DNA of 64,000 nucleotides, taken from contig PTEX01000420.1 in the NCBI GenBank assembly GCA_003342815.1, positions 272,802 through 336,801 of the forward strand. The letters run 5' to 3'. A program made the position numbers and the translations under genes. Positions 61,291-64,000 of this stretch are shown here, piece by piece. Under the pieces are notes generated by a model. It saw nothing but the letters and a program-made list of their open reading frames with translations. It was not told the DNA's origin and did no database searches. Numbering within the stretch: the stretch's first letter is position 1; each line of letters starts with the position of its first letter. Source of the DNA: Eudromia elegans. Lineage: Eukaryota > Chordata > Aves > Tinamiformes > Tinamidae.

Positions 61291-62182
61291 TCTCCATGAC
61301 CTACTTAGCCTCATGGTGGAGCTGAAGGAGGAGGTAGAGTGATAGAACCCAGAGAACCCTGCCCCTACACCCAAAGCAACCTGAGGATCCCCTACCCTCT
61401 TGCCATAGGGTGGGATGGCGGGGCAGAATTAACAGCATTAAGAGATGAACAAGAAAGAAAACAGGTCCCTGTTTGAGGTGGCAGGTGAACTCTTTTCAGG
61501 TCCACCTCACCCCCCCCCCAAGGTGACCACATTCAACAGGTATGAGGCCCTGGCATTTGAGGGCCAGACAAACAAGGTCAAGGACCAAGGCCCATCTAGG
61601 GGGTTGTCTAGGGTGAGATAGTCAAGGTCACGCCTTTAAGGCTGCTCCCACTGAGGAGAAAAGGAGCATCTGGAAGAAGTGGTGGGTGACTGTTGTGGGA
61701 GACTCCCTGCTGCAGGGCACAGAGGCACCAATGTGTAGACCCTACCCCTTGTCCAGACAGGTCTGTTGCCTGCCAGGGACTCAAATAAGGGATGTCATGG
61801 ACAGACTGCCAAGGCTTGTCCAAGCATCTGATTATTACCCCTTGTTACTGTTTCATGTGGGGACTAATGACACCATGGGGAAACTGAGCAACATCAAACG
61901 AAATTTCAGAGCCCTGGGGATGTCAGTCAAAGGTCTGGGAGACCAGGTCGTGTTCTCTTCTATCCTTCCAATGAGGAAAATGGCTATGAAGAGGAAAAGG
62001 CAGATATTGCAGGTTAACAAGGGGCTGTGCCTCTGGTCTGGGCAACAGAATTTTGTTTTTTATGACCATGGGACACTGAAGATCAACAGCTAGTGGGGAA
62101 AGATGAGAGCCACCTCAGCAAGAAGGTCACGAGGGTCTTCGCCAACAGGTTGCCCAACCTGATTAAGAGGGCTTTAAACTAA
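61290..62182 (+). pseudogene. CR1 ORF1 (SGNH/GDSL esterase-like), decayed
   Basis: This is ORF1 of the plus-strand CR1. Near 61298-61339 a short piece, DLLSLMVELKEEVE, matches the coiled-coil-like segment before the esterase domain. The main surviving frame (61686-62093, 135 codons) starts at the esterase with VVGDSLLQGTE (nucleophile block GDS), then VCCLPGTQIRDV, then LLLFHVGTNDTMG (GTND block) and VVFSSILP. The final block, DESHLSKK then LIKRALN and a stop at 62180-62182, is in a different frame, so at least one frameshift lies near 62090. Stops also occur near 61340. A poly-C run lies at about 61508-61518. CR1 ORF1 esterase is known from this family and its exact role in retrotransposition is unsettled. 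Not functional here. Confidence 0.88.
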
Positions 62183-64000
62183 GCAAGAAGGGGGAAGGGG
62201 AGTAGTAAATGGACAGGGCTATCGGTGTGATGCAAAGTCAGAATGCGTCCAGCAGGAGCATAGAAGTGGAGAAGTTAATATAAGATATGGTTATAGAGGG
62301 TCCTCTTTCACCACTCTCAGGAAAACTGCAGGATTAATTACTTCCCTGAAATGCACGTAGCATAGGAAATAAACAGGAGGAATTGGAGATCTGTGTGCAG
62401 TCCCAGCACAGATCCATCTGTGTGCGGTCTCCTTATGTGAGAGAGCATCTGGAATGCATGGAGCTCAACCTGCGGGTGGATGATGAGCGAGTTGAGAGCT
62501 TTTGGGTAAGGGAGAAAGGACAGGCTAATGTGGGAGACACTGTGGTAGGTGTTTGCTATAGGCCACCTGACCAGGATGAGGAAGTTTATGAGGCGTCTAC
62601 GGACAGCTGGATGGTCACAGGCCCTGGTTCTCACGGGAGACTTCAACCACCCCTATATCAGCTGGAAAGAAAACACAGCGAGGCACAAACAGTCATGTAG
62701 GTTCCTGCAGATCATTATGGTAACTTTTTGACACAGGTTGTAGAGGAGCCAGCGAGGAGAGGGGACCTACTCGACCTGGTACTAATAGAGAGGGATTATT
62801 GGAGAAGTGAAGGTGGCGGGTAGCCTTGCCTGCAGTGATCATGAGCTAGTGGAGTTCAGGATCCAACGAGGAGGAAACAGGGCTATAAATAGCCGTGCAA
62901 CCGTGGACTTCAGGAGGGACAACTTTAGCCTCTTCAGAGACCTCCTTGGAAGAATCCCGTAGGGTACCATTCTAGAAGGAAGAGATGCTCAAAAGAGCTG
63001 GTTAGTATTCAAGCAGCACTTCCTCCAATCACAGGATCGGTTCATCCCTATGAAAAAGAAGTCAGGCAGGGGGAATAGGAGGCCTGTGTGGATGGGCAAG
63101 GAGCTCCTGGAAAAACTCAAACAGAAGAAGGCAGTACGCAAAATGTGAAAAAAAGGACAGGCCCCATGGGAGGAATATAGGAATGTTGTCAGTGAATGCA
63201 GGGATGCAACAAGGAAGGCTAAGGCACATTTGGAATTAAATCTGGCAAGGAATGTTAAAGACAACAAGAGCTTCTTCAAATATATCAGTGGCAAAAGAAA
63301 GATCAGGGAAAAGGTGACTTTGCTGTTGAACAGGGTGGGTGTCCCGGTTACAAAAGACACAGAAGAAGTAGAGTTCCTGAATGCCTTCTTTGCTTCAGTG
63401 TTTGCCAAGGGCAGACCTCTGGAATCCCAGACCCTAGAGACAAGAGAAGCCTGGAGAGAGGAAGACTTGCCCTGGGGAGAGGAAGATTGGGTTAGAGAAC
63501 ATTTAGGTAAACTTGATACGCACAGATCCATGGGCCCTGATGGGATGGACTCCAGAGTGCTGCATGAACTGGCCAGTGTTATTGCTAAGCCACTCTCCAT
63601 CATTTTTGAAAGGTCCTGGAGAACAGGGGAGGTGCTGGAGGACTGGAAGAAAGCCAATGTCACTGTGGTCTTCAGAAAGGGCAAGGAGGAGGATCCAGGC
63701 AGCTACAGGCCGGTGAGCCTGACCTCCATCTCTGGAAAAGCGATGGAGCAGCTCATCCTGGCTGTTGTCTCCAGGCACATGGAGGACAAGGTGCTCAAGA
63801 GTAGCCAGCATGGTTTCACCAAGAGGAAATAGTGCTTAACTAACTCGATAGCCTTCTATGATGGAATGACTGGATGGGTAGATCAGGGCAAAGCAGTGGA
63901 TGTCATCTATCTGGTCATCAGCAAGGTTTTTGACACCATCCCTCATAGCATCCGCTTGGAGAAGCACTGGAAGTGTGGGATAGATGAGTGGATGATGAGG
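62183..64000 (+). pseudogene. CR1 ORF2 (endonuclease and reverse transcriptase), decayed, cut by the window edge
   Basis: An inter-ORF spacer (62183 to about 62340) leads into ORF2. It begins near NARSIGNKQEELE, then jumps to YVREHLECMELNL, so the TExWWD core of the APE-type endonuclease is missing. The minus-strand copy in this window has about 30 more residues there. Later endonuclease blocks remain: VVGVCYRPPDQ (62548 on), TGDFNHP (about 62635) and CSDHELVEF (about 62833), spread over different frames. The 200-codon frame 63230-63832 covers the linker and early reverse-transcriptase blocks (GSYRPVSLTS, SQHGFTKRK). A stop replaces the next codon. In DVIYLVISKVFDTIPH (63898 on) the family's block A catalytic aspartate (YLDFSKAFD) is a valine. 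The YADD-type box and the 3' UTR lie beyond the window. Confidence 0.93.

Larger units (their letters stand above)
61290..64000 (+). mobile_element. CR1 LINE, plus strand, long copy continuing past the right edge
   Basis: This is the whole plus-strand element that contains the two decayed frames described separately (esterase-like ORF1, then ORF2). Order and spacing match full-length avian CR1. Its left boundary falls where minus-strand CR1 similarity stops, to within about 40 bases by eye. The right end (catalytic reverse-transcriptase core, 3' UTR and octamer tail) is outside the window. It keeps a 200-codon frame and is better preserved than every other CR1 here, so it is probably the youngest of them. 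Confidence 0.93.

Noticed and set aside
1-64000. CRISPR array, operons, bacterial ribosome-binding sites, phage or plasmid genes
   Set aside because: The sequence is vertebrate non-coding DNA; there are no regularly spaced perfect repeats with spacers and no tightly packed genes.

Overview
The window looks like non-coding DNA from a bird (or another archosaur with few repeats). The main evidence is its transposon content. The right edge carries long CR1 LINE copies with the layout known from avian CR1: an SGNH/GDSL esterase-like ORF1 followed by an ORF2 with endonuclease and reverse transcriptase. At least three much older CR1 fossils are scattered through the rest. Recognisable repeats cover only a small part of the window, base composition is AT-rich, and CpG is scarce outside a few small clusters. 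This fits a gene-poor stretch of a bird macrochromosome or a very long intron. The species and locus cannot be named from the sequence alone.

I found no host protein-coding gene. Apart from the CR1 frames, the open reading frames are short, start and stop arbitrarily, show no domain I recognise and have no supported splice structure. I found no rRNA, intact tRNA, CRISPR array or operon-like organisation.

Layout. 1-6 kb: unannotated AT-rich DNA with a small CpG cluster near 1.53-1.68 kb. 6.0-6.35 kb: old CR1 3' end, plus strand. 10.5-11.1 kb: old CR1 fragment from the end of ORF2, plus strand. 13.4 kb: tRNA-like remnant. 22.0-22.3 kb: second CpG cluster. 25.1-25.4 kb: degenerate minisatellite with a unit of about 37 bp. 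27.5-30.7 kb: MIR-like and tRNA-like SINE scraps, a GC-richer block with overlapping open frames on both strands, and a purine-rich stretch. 34.1-35.2 kb: GC-richer block followed by an AT-rich block with many TAAT motifs. 38.3 kb: MIR-like SINE, minus strand. 46.8-47.7 kb: clean (ATTTT)n microsatellite followed by an old minus-strand CR1. 59.9-60.06 kb: TA/CA-rich microsatellite. 60.06-61.29 kb: minus-strand CR1. 61.29-64.0 kb and beyond: plus-strand CR1, head to head with the previous copy.

The CR1 copies are the only coding-derived material and they do not work together as a system. The plus copy lacks part of its endonuclease, carries stops and frame changes, and has lost the expected reverse-transcriptase block A aspartate. 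The minus copy holds only the esterase end and the start of the endonuclease. I did not find an undescribed biological system. The items most worth following up are the head-to-head CR1 junction, the degenerate minisatellite, the two CpG clusters and the near-perfect steroid-receptor-type palindrome at 58.3 kb.
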